Assembly (NCBI GenBank): GCA_030710605.1
Contig: CP092870.1
Location: forward strand, 12,853,408 to 12,917,407
Reading direction: 5' to 3'
DNA from: Cordylochernes scorpioides
Lineage: Eukaryota; Arthropoda; Arachnida; Pseudoscorpiones; Chernetidae
Length of the DNA: 64,000 bases
Program-made: the position numbers and the translations under genes
Part shown: piece after piece, positions 55,324 through 64,000 of the stretch
How positions within the stretch are numbered: the first letter of the stretch is position 1
Layout: each line of letters starts with the position of its first letter
Notes under the pieces: generated by a model
Databases searched by the model: none
Told to the model about the DNA's origin: nothing
The model's input: the letters and a program-made list of their open reading frames with translations, nothing else

Positions 55324-56628
55324 CAAGGTATGTCCCATAAGTTCCCGGACTGGGTCCATAAAAAAAAGGTAAGATTTTTTAAATTTTTTTTTATTTAAAC
55401 TTTTCAAAGTAATCCCCCCTTGCTTCAACGCACCAGCGCCATCGTTTCTCCCAATTGTCGAAACAGTTTTTATAAGCCTCTTTTGGAATGCTCTTCAATG
55501 CTAACGGCGATTTTTCTATTATGTCATCCCTGGTGTCAAAATGTCTTCCTTTTAGAACTGCTTTAAGTTTGGGGAACAGGAAAAAGTCATTTGGTGCGAT
55601 GTCTGGGAAATAGGGTGGTTGAAGTAGGATTTGTGTCCCGTTTTTCGCCAAAAAGCTAGTCATCAAGTCCGCTGTGTGAGGGCGAGCATTGTCATGGTGT
55701 AGGATCCAGCCACCATTAGTCCATTTTTCTGGCCTTTTTTTTTCGAATCGCTTCCCTTAGACGGCGAAGAATGCCCAAATACATATCCTTGATAACTGTT
55801 TGGCCTGCAGGAAGATACTCGTGATGAAAAATGCCCTTTTTATCCAAAAAAGCGACCAGCAACACTTTGTTTCTGGATTTCAATAATCTGGATTTTTTTG
55901 GGTCTAAGCTCACCCTGACATCTCCACTCGGCAGATTGATGCTTGGTTTCATGATCATAGCCATAGACCCATGTCTCGTAGCTTGTGATTATCTTGTCTT
56001 TCCATTCCGGATCCGTTCTTGTCATTTCCAACATGTCCTCACAGGTTGCAAGCCGACACAGCTTTTGCTCATTAGTGAGGAATCTTGGGATGAATTTTGC
56101 AGGAGTCTTTTTGATTTGGTTACGATCCTTCCAATCGTTGTTTTAGAGATGCCTGTGTCTTGCTCTAGCTCCAGCAAAGTGGTTCGAGGATTTTCTTTTA
56201 TCAAATCGGTGATTTTTTTGCACATTTTCATCAGTCCTTTGAAATTTTTGGGCGTCCTTGACGAAGATCATCTTCAATGGAAATTCTGCCAGCTTTAAAT
56301 CTAGAATGCCATTCAAAAACAATTGTTCTCTTTGGGGAATGCTTTTTTAAGCATTTAAAAAGTTTCGGTTGCTGATATTTGAAGTTTCACACAAAATTCT
56401 ATGCAAATCCTCTGCTTCAATTTTCGTTCCATCGTAAAATCGCCGCAGCGCTATGTGTAACCTTTAAATAAATTAGAATAACTTTGGGGCGCGTGCACGA
56501 ACCGCCTCGATATTGGTACCACCGTGTAGCCAGATATTTTTTCTATGATAAACAGTCAAATTCATTTACATTTTTCATTTATTTATTTTTTTATGGACCC
56601 AGTCCGGGAACTTATGGGACATACCTAG
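55324..56628 (-). mobile_element. Mariner element, 1305 bp, inactive
   Basis: Ends CAAGGTATGTCCCATAAGTT and (inverse of right) CTAGGTATGTCCCATAAGTT, continuing CCCGGACTGGGTCCATAAAA, with TA on both sides. The minus-strand transposase is broken into at least three frames: helix-turn-helix (TTLLELEQDTGISKTTIGRI) near 56160, first catalytic block changed to ITSYETWVYGYD (Tyr in place of the usual Gly-Asp), HHDNARPHTADL near 55690 and PPYFPDIAPNDFFLFPKLK near 55590. Loss of the first catalytic Asp plus frameshifts makes it dead. Confidence 0.92.
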
Positions 56629-56637
56629 TATATATTA

Positions 56638-56850
56638 AAAATGGCATATCCTGACCAGTAGCACATGTGCTTCACAGAAGGCAGAGCGCCATCTGGTGGA
56701 ACAGAAAACAACTAAACATTGATTTAGCCTGTTCCCTGATATTTGGCCAACCCATCTTTTGATAAATCAAGAAAAGCCATCCACGAATGCGCTCCTGGTC
56801 AGGATATGCCATTTTTAATATTGATTTCAACACCTGATCTTTTTATCTTT
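56638..56850. mobile_element. Palindromic-end element (family F), copy 3
   Basis: ATGGCATATCCTGACCAGTA ... TGGTCAGGATATGCCAT. Interior CAGAGCGCCATCTGGTGGAA (AGATGGCGC reverse at 56686-56694), GATAAATCAAGAAAAGCCAT. It lies 10 bp from the end of the mariner copy. Confidence 0.8.
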
Positions 56851-57189
56851 TATTTTTTTCTTTCGTTTTTTCATATAAATATATATATATGTATATATAC
56901 ACTTGAATATTCAGTTATCTCTAGTTAAATTTACTATTTAATCTTAATTGAATTCTCGCTCTCTTTGGTTTCTTCTTATATTCAATTTATCCTTAGCGAA
57001 AATTGCAGCGCCATCATTAACAGAAGCACATGCACTGTGTAAAACTTGTATTAAGCAGAGACTAGTATATAGCCACGTGGTTCGAGGGTGTTTATTGAAG
57101 TTGAAACCTGTCAGAATGGGCCTGCGTCGACTGCTAAGTTAATACCGCACGATTCACTTTTATGAATGGATTATAGATTTCAAAAATAG
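56851..57189. other. Upstream region, no recognised feature
   Basis: AT-rich with TATATATA tract; nothing recognised. Confidence 0.3.
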
Positions 57190-57430
57190 ACACGGGGGTC
57201 GGTGGAAGGATGGTCTACACCCTTGGTTTTCGACCACTACTACCCGGGTTCGATTCCCGCATTGGGCACTTTTTCTGATTTAAAAAAAAATGCTCCAATG
57301 GCCCCCGATTCTTGCAAAAGTTCAACTCCAGATATGTAGACAATGTGGTGCACTTACAGCAAAAGCAGTCGCCTACTTATACCCACCATGATTATCATGG
57401 CTTGTACTACGTGTACTAGGGTTAAGCAAA
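57190..57430 (+). mobile_element. tRNA-derived SINE (family E), copy 4, internally deleted
   Basis: Head GTCGGTGGAAGGATGGTCTA, CCTTGGTTTTCGACCACTAC, ACCCGGGTTCGATTCCCGC; the body lacks about 60 bp before ATGTAGACAATGTGGTGCAC but keeps CATGATTATCATGGCTTGTA and the end. Confidence 0.8.
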
Positions 57431-58977
57431 AAAAAAAATAGACACAGAATTGACACTTTAAAAATGCTAATTATTTTAAAACAAATACACTGAATTGGTA
57501 CTCTAACCTAGATGAATCATATTGCTATTATGTCAATGTAACCAAGAGATATCACTGACTCTCAGCTTAGAGTCTCTAAAATGATATTAACATCAGCAGA
57601 AGCTAAGATTTATCGTTTATAAACTGAGCGTATTTGTTTTTAATGTGTTATTTTATAGATTTCATCTTTTGTTCATTACAATTATACTAGAATATTAGTA
57701 TAGATAAGATGTACCCTATTAGGTCTTATGTTCTTGCTAGTTCCGACACCAACATGGGAACCTGTGCTATAGGGGTTCAGAGTAACCGACATGTTGTGTC
57801 GCATTATAGCCACGTTGAAATAAGATCTCAACTATTTTAATAAATTATTTTACATGCGCATAAAATATTCAGCACAAGTTAGAAGATTATTGCACTAAAA
57901 GGGTTTAAAATCTAATTATTGATTGCGGTGTGGACATAGCTAAGTGACATTTTGAAAGTTACATTCAGGGAATAGGTTAATATAATGGACAAATAGCAAA
58001 GCCTTGAAAATGATATCATGGCGAGGATCATTCTAGCTTCAAACTATCTGTGGCGACACTACACGCCATGAGGACCAATGTCGGGGATAGCTGTACCACT
58101 TTGAAGGCAGATCTAAAAAAACGTTTATTTACTTAATTTTGACTCAGTTTAGATAAATAAACAATGAAATAATAAAGAATTGTAATGCAAAAGATTCGAA
58201 TAAAAGAGTATGGATCGGCCAAAATGGATTTTAATGTTTCATGTGTCTCAAACTTCGAAGGCGCGCCATCTCTCGGAGCTTAGATAAAATAATTGGCGAG
58301 TTGCCCAAAACTTATTTGGAAATATAGCTATAATATTGGTGTGTGTAGCTTAAATGCCAATAAGATTTATGAGTTAGGATGTGGACGTTTGAATAACAGA
58401 TATCAGATGGAGATACTATTTTAAGAAGATACTGTTTCCTCTTTTTCTTACAAGATATAAAATATTAACGAAAAGAGATTTTAAAATAATAAGTTTTAAT
58501 GATTCTGGGTTGATAATACTCCAGCTGTTTCAAAACAACATTACTAAATATTTCTTTATAATGTACCATCATAAATAAATAAACACTCTAGCGCATCTAT
58601 ATTCCCAATCTCACTCGGTCAATGTTTTAACATTTTAAATTTCTATTAAAAATGCGCGAATCGTAACCTTAATTCACTGGATCGAAGCACAGAGACAGAA
58701 AGAGATATTTTATTTAATATGGATTTTAATTCCTATAAAAAAGAGAGACCATTTTGCATATCGACAACCAAATTTCGATGTTCGAATATTTGCCATCTGT
58801 ACTCGAAGAAAGGCGATATGGAATTACCCAATCGCGGACGGCCAATAAATGCCCAGCGGCTTCTTCCATTGGGGAATACACCTCTGACGTCACCTCCGCC
58901 TTAACTAGATGAGCCAATGATATGGCTGCAGGCGATGCCTGTGAACTAATGGCTATCCGAGGCTGGATGGCACTCAC
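57431..58977. other. Upstream region, no recognised gene
   Basis: AT-rich. One AGATGGCGC motif (reverse) at 58263-58271. An 83-codon minus-strand ORF at 58726-58977 is slightly GC-richer but unrecognised. Confidence 0.35.
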
Positions 58978-59021
58978 CGTTGAGTCACTTCGAATGTTGC
59001 TAATTGCACTGTCATTCTGTC
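58978..59021 (-). CDS. Candidate small exon (44 nt), speculative
   Basis: On the minus strand TACTTACCCTCTAG precedes and GTGAGTGCC follows a 44-nt segment starting GACAGAATGAC and ending CTCAACG. Both splice signals are good with a pyrimidine tract. In phase 1 it would read QNDSAISNIRSDST. It could be an upstream exon of the CCP/Ig gene or of another gene; there is no domain to confirm it. Confidence 0.2.
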
Positions 59022-59640
59022 CTAGAGGGTAAGTATCAGTTTGAGAGCAAGGCCGATAAAATGATTATTTATCAAATGTATATTATACATAGGCATTCAA
59101 CTTAGGTGATTGATCTTAGAATTCTGCGTAGCAAACATAGAGAGCACATGCTAATAACAAAAGTTTTCAATTATTCTGTATAAATATTATTTAGAGATTG
59201 TACATAGAATATCAGCCCGTTGAAGAGCAGTATATTTGCTCGAAAGCTTGCAAATTTAAATCAAAAATAAACTTTTTACCTGATATTAATTTTTACTTTT
59301 TCAAATAAATTCTGGATAACTAATGCTCACACAAACATAGAATGGAATTTTAAACTAGATATCTAATTATTCCTAATATAGAAGCCATATCTTTGGTAAA
59401 TTTATTCTACTATATATTGTAACCATTCTGCTGATATATTAATCAATTAACTTTATTAACATCATGAAACGCGATATCCCAAACTCAGGGATATTTGCGT
59501 CAATACCTTTCACTGCATTACAGAAATTCGGCTTTATACAATCCTGTTCAATTAATTATTTTACATAAATTAACTAAAGAAAATTGTCCAAAGAGAAAAC
59601 CAAACAACAAAGCAAAACATACAGAGCAAGCATCGCAGTT
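59022..59640. other. Upstream region, no recognised feature
   Basis: AT-rich; nothing recognised. Confidence 0.3.
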
Positions 59641-59652
59641 CTTTTTTTTTTT

Positions 59653-61771
59653 CTAAGATTCCTTCTCTTTTTTCCAATTCAAGAGAAAGTTGTATATGTA
59701 TTTACAAAATTGATCAAAATTTTTATACTTTTCTTTTTTGTCTACAAATTCATCAAGCTGTCCAATACGACCAAATCTATTTTCCCTAAAATCCCGGAAA
59801 ATTGGGCACTCCAGAAGTAGATGTCTCGCGTCTTGAACTTCACCTCCGCAGAAGCATCCTGGTTCCTTCACGGCGCCGATAGTTGCCAAAAATTTCCCAA
59901 AATTGCCATGATCTGTAATGAATAGGATATTATAAAAATTTGGACGGAAAAATCTTGGAATTCCAAATACGAAAAAGCTTCTGAAAATTTCATTAGTGTT
60001 CTCAAAAATTTCATTCATTTTTGCGTGTAAGAATGATTTGACTATACTTGGAGCATGGGGTTCGTAAGTAATTAGATCTTCAATGGACAGTTGAGCTAGA
60101 TCAAATTTGATTATTCTGGATTCTATATAGTCTGTTAGGAGTGGAATTTTTGCCAAGCTATGCACACAGTTTGATGAAGTGGTTTTGTATGCTCTAACTG
60201 CCCATAAAATGATCTGGTACTGCATGGAGTTCAGTTTTTGTTTACAACGATTGTTTAAATATTTGAACCAAATTTCAGAACCGTATGTAAGTACAGGCCT
60301 AATGATTGTTTTGAATAAAGTTAACCTCTTTTGAGTATCTAAACCCCACATATTGCCACTTAGTGAACACAATAAATTTTTCATACGTCCTGCCTTACAC
60401 AGAATATCATTAACATGCGGTGTAAAGTTAACTTTGTTTTTCCATTTATGATTAGAAAATTTCATTCCCAGAATTTTTACTTGCTTGACCGGCATTATTA
60501 TATTGTTATTAACCTTAATAGGTATTTTTTGTCTGTTATGTAGGTATAGCATATTAGTCTTCTCTGTACTGATCGTTAATATATTTCTATTACACCATTG
60601 GATCACATAATTTAAGGTGTATTCACTTGCGGTTTTTAGTCCTTCAATAGTCTTATTCCAGCAAATTATTGTAACGTCGTCTGCATAACATATAATATCT
60701 GCATTCATTGAATCAAAATTTATCAACAAATCATTTAGCAAAATATTCCATAGAAGTGGTGATAAAGGTCCACCCTGTGGACATCCTTTAGTTAGTTTCT
60801 TATAAAAAGTTTCTGATTCGTATGTAAATTTCACCTCCCTTTCATTATTCAAATAAGATTTTATGATCCGTATTAAATCTGAGGGAACATCATCATTATC
60901 CATTATTTTTATAATAGCAGGCCACCATGCATTGTCGAATGCACCCGCAATATCTATAGCTATCAAGGAAGTCAATTCTGTTTATGTTTCAATATAATTT
61001 CTATAATTTTATCCATTCCAGTAATTGTTGATCTAGATTTAATAAACCATGCTGCCTTGAGCTCATTAAATTATTCTCTAAATAATACTTACTTAATTTA
61101 TTTTTTATTATATTCTCAAATGTTTTAGATAGATTAGATGTCAATGATATAAGTCTATAACTTTTATTTATTTCATAATTCGTTTTGCCTGATTTTGGAA
61201 TTATTTTTAACAATGATTTTTTCCATTCATCCGGATAATATCCCATTTCTATACATTTATTGAATAATTTATGCAGAATTGGGATTATTTTTATTTTAGC
61301 CTGTCTAATCATATTGTTACTAATGTAATCAGGGCCCGGTGCTTTTTTAATATTTGTTTTTAAAATTGTTTCCTCTATTTCCTTAAATTCGATATAAACA
61401 CTACTTTTATTTTTATATTTAGGCGTATAATTTCTAATCAAAATATGATCATCTTTATCCAAACCTCCGATATCATCCTGAAATAGATCGTTCATTAAAC
61501 TTTTTATTTTGTCGGTCTTTAAATGATCTGGTAAATTATCTATTAGTGGTAATCCTAAATTTCTATTTTTCGATCTCAATGACTTGAATATCCTGTAAGC
61601 ATTTCCAAATGAGTTATTTGAATGACTTTCTTCTATAAAAATTCTCCAACTCGCTCTTTTTGCCTTTTTACTTTTATTTAAATATTTATTTCTCATTGAT
61701 TTATAGGTTTTTTCAAGGACCTTTCCATGTCGGTAATACAAATTTCTAATATAGTGGAAATCGTTTTTCAT
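59653..61771 (-). pseudogene. LINE reverse transcriptase, frameshifted
   Basis: N-terminal part (61001-61771): KKAPGPDYISNNMIRQAKI, PIIPKSGK-like (LLKIIPKSGKTN), YRLISLTSNLSKTFE. The frame breaks near 61050 (after SSRQHG) and again near 60976. C-terminal part (59653-60975): TSLIAIDIAGAFDNAWW, GCPQGGPLSPLLWN, the catalytic ICYADDVTIICW, thumb, and the zinc motif CFCGGEVQDARHLLLECP with H. The YADD active site is intact. The last codon is followed at once by poly(A). Confidence 0.92.
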
Positions 61772-61938
61772 TTTCTCCAGCTTCCCATCCCACCAGTATG
61801 TATTTGTTTTATGATTTCCGCTTCTTGTCTTGACATTTAGTGACAGATAAGCTGCCTTTTATGTTTGACGCGTGGTTTATCATGGTGATAATATTATCTA
61901 CGTCTTGTATTGCTATTTTTTTGGTAAATGTTTTCCAG

Positions 61939-62664
61939 TCAGCATCTTTTTCTAATAAATTTCCATGTTGAGTTTTGAACTGTCCTTTGCCTGTTAAAAT
62001 TGTGATAAATGTCAAAGGTTATTGCTACGTGATCTGAAATGTGCGTCAATATAGTCGTCTTCCAGTTTTGTACCAAACCTATTGATTTTTTGTTTGAAAT
62101 CGTAAGATCTATAAAGCTAGAATTTCGGCAGGTGGGTATCTTAAGATTATGAATAAATAGGTTATGTTCATCTATGATGGAGTGGAATTTGAAACCATTG
62201 GAGTTAGTTGTCGGATCAAACCAGACTGGGTGTCTAGAATTGAAGTCACCACATATTATTATAGGTTGTTGATTGTAGGTCTCCAGAAGCTCTTGGATAA
62301 ATTTTCGATGAGTGTCATTAAATCTATGTGGATGTATATAAAAGTTTGCGATAATAGTATTTGATTTTGCTGAATTTAAAGAAGTGGTTGTACAAAAGGA
62401 GTTTGTGAATTTATTGATTTTATTAAATTTTAAACTCTTATTCATAAAGATCGTTGCAGTGTAAATTTGTTCATCTGTCGTTGAATGCACTATTTGAGAT
62501 TCCAAATCGAAAATTACATCTCTATCGATCAGATAAGGTTCCTGTATTAGGATGATATCTGGTGGGTTGTCTTTTATAGAAGCTTGAAGCTCATTCAGTG
62601 CCAAGATACTTTTTCTTACATTTTGTTGTAAACATTTAATTCCTTTTCCCTGCATGATATTCAA
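61939..62664 (-). pseudogene. LINE endonuclease domain (start of ORF2)
   Basis: Opens MNIMQGKGIKCLQQNVRKS, with QEPYL (catalytic Glu), IIICGDFNSRHPVW (GDFN), NSSFIDLTISNKK and HISDHVAITFD (SDH). All key residues of the APE-type endonuclease are visible. The frame fails near 61990, before the RT part, where the continuation moves to another frame (61809-62015). Confidence 0.9.
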
Positions 62665-62707
62665 ACTAAATAAACAATATGTTACGATGTACTAGCGCGC
62701 CATCTGT

Positions 62708-62896
62708 TATCAAATTACAAGACTATTTTAGAGGCGTAATATTCTTTTTAAAATAAAACAATTTCTACTGTCCTTACTGCGATGGAAAAATTAAAGGGAG
62801 GCCCTCCCTTTAATTTTTCCATCGCAGTAAGGACAGTAGAAATTGTTTTATTTTAAAAAGAATATTACGCCTCTAAAATAGTCTTGTAATTTGATA
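62708..62896. mobile_element. Perfect 189-bp palindrome (MITE of family A type) inside the LINE
   Basis: Arms of 94 bp are exactly complementary around a single C at 62802. The outer sequence is TATCAAATTACAAGACTATT with TTTAGAGGCGTAATATTC; the centre is TTAAAGGGAGGCCCTCCC. AAACAATTTCTACTGTCCTT and ACTGCGATGGAAAAA identify it as an internally deleted family A relative. AGATGGCGC (reverse at 62697-62705) lies just outside. Confidence 0.95.
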
Positions 62897-62923
62897 AACA
62901 ATAATCTTAGCTGCGAAATTTGC

Positions 62924-63349
62924 CTAATTGTCGGTTGGATGATATCTCGTTCGTTGGATAATTCTGTCTATCTGTATTTTGTATAGAGGACAGTCCGAGG
63001 AATTAGCTCTATGATTCGGCGAGTTTCTAAATTTAGGATGTTTTAGACAGTTATAACAATTGCAAATTTTTGAACAGTCATGAATTCCTTGCGCGCCGCA
63101 TAATTTGCATATCTCGACGTTGGTACAATCGGCCAATTTATGGTTGGGATTAAATTGAAGGCATTTCTGACATTGTTTTACCAGAATCTTATCTTCCACA
63201 AAGCAGCGTTTAAAGTCAGTATATAATTTATTATTCATATTTTTAAGGATCTGGTAAACCTTTGGAGAAACCCTAAGAACTATGTTGTGGTGGGGCGTGT
63301 TCGATTTCATGCTCCTACGTCTGATATAAATATAAAGATATCGCGACAT
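62924..63349 (-). pseudogene. LINE ORF1 fragment (gag-like, zinc knuckles)
   Basis: A 141-codon frame. After a basic N-terminus and RVSPKVYQILKNM it carries Cys/His motifs: CQKCLQFNPNHKLADC, CKLCGAQGIHDC and CYNCLKHPKF with later H and C (NHRANSSDC). This is the usual C-terminal nucleic-acid binding part of LINE ORF1. The N-terminal part of ORF1 is missing or frameshifted upstream, so the 5' end of the LINE is not defined. Confidence 0.85.
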
Positions 63350-63400
63350 TAGTTGAAGAATTTCGGATCTATTAGCGTTAAATTTCCTCTTTTCAATTTC

Positions 63401-64000
63401 TTATATTTTCCTTTCTGAATTGAAAAAGAAGAGTTTATAACTGATAAGCAAAGCCCTGTAAATTAAATATTTCAAAGCAGAAACGACAGTCAAAGTTTAT
63501 TTTTTTAAAGATCACACGCTAATAGTTTCAAAGTTTATGGTCTGAATTATAATAAGAGGTCTCGAGAGACATTTAAGACCCCCTGACACAGATGTACATA
63601 TATCTTCTACATATACATATATCATATTCCTTATTGATTTTTAAGATAACCTAGTAATGATTTTCTAACCTACACACTCTCTCTATAGAACACAAAAATG
63701 TCTTTGATTCATAAATATTTCAAAGACTAAGCCACTATTCTCCTACATCATCTAGAAGTGAGAGAACAAACATTTCAGCGCTAATCACAACACTTTACTC
63801 TACTGTCCCTAGCAATCTCGCTGCCAGACCTGCTAACGTTTGTTGGCCTTTGACTTTTTAAAACAGAACTTTATAAAAAAAATGTATGTTCAAAAATATT
63901 TAAAACAACAGTCATTTATAACTATGTTAATGTTTAGTTTCCCTGATGCTATCAAATATGGTTAATATGTGGTGAAGATTGAACTAGAGAAGAATAAATG
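63401..64000. other. Upstream region, no recognised feature
   Basis: AT-rich; nothing recognised up to the window end. Confidence 0.3.

Larger units (their letters stand above)
59641..63400 (-). mobile_element. R1-type non-LTR retrotransposon (LINE), inactive
   Basis: On the minus strand, in order: a gag-like ORF with zinc knuckles (62924-63349), an apurinic-type endonuclease (61990-62664) and a reverse transcriptase (59653-61771). A run of A (T on plus, 59641-59652) follows the RT stop directly, marking the 3' end. A 189-bp palindrome is inserted between the gag and endonuclease parts. Several frameshifts break ORF2. The IDIAGAFDNAWWP and GCPQGGPLSPLLWN motifs and the C-terminal Cys-His motif place it near the R1/LOA clades. 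It lies outside rDNA, as far as the sequence shows. Confidence 0.9.

Overview
The window looks like a piece of a repeat-rich, AT-rich arthropod genome; I cannot place it more finely from sequence alone. Evidence is a multi-exon gene for an extracellular sushi (CCP) plus immunoglobulin protein of the Hikaru genki / Hasp / LEV-9 kind, several mariner-type transposons, an R1-type LINE, Helitron and Helentron sequences, tRNA-derived SINEs, a U6 snRNA retrocopy and many short fold-back elements.

The backbone is one minus-strand gene. I could place twelve consecutive internal exons between 50460 and 2230 (order: 50113-50460, 48414-48629, 42269-42445, 42051-42224, 41572-41910, 21036-21257, 19937-20131, 17747-17959, 17422-17673, 6514-6777, 6285-6458, 2230-2367). 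Every exon has a length divisible by three and both splice sites in phase 1. Together they encode about 900 residues: eleven CCP modules followed by one Ig module split over the last two exons. Neither the signal-peptide exon nor the last exon is in the window, so the gene runs off both sides. Exons are strikingly GC-rich in AT-rich surroundings. Intron lengths run from 44 nt to about 20 kb; three are very short (44, 55 and 73 nt).

Everything else lies in introns or upstream. At the left edge (1-553, minus) is an AT-rich, apparently intronless ankyrin-repeat ORF nested in the host gene. 1-5 kb holds Helitron ends, a 42/43-bp satellite touching a splice acceptor, and a Tc1 relic. 7-15 kb holds nested fold-back elements and a roughly 69-bp minisatellite split by a dead mariner. 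22-24 kb is an 87-bp minisatellite with higher-order structure. 24-41 kb is a TE graveyard with SINEs, a 0.33-kb tandem array, a tRNA-like sequence, a U6 retropseudogene with a 13-bp target duplication, and a Helentron-like ORF in which the Rep region is fused to the end of an endonuclease domain. 43-46 kb has a nearly intact mariner. 50-64 kb, upstream of the first CCP exon found, has a Helitron, another mariner and a broken R1-type LINE interrupted by a perfect 189-bp palindrome.

No complete new biological system is evident. The most interesting features are the ultrashort introns in a giant-intron gene, the repeated AGATGGCGC motif (similar to the fly CTCF core) carried by dispersed repeats, the perfect palindrome, and the Rep-endonuclease fusion ORF.
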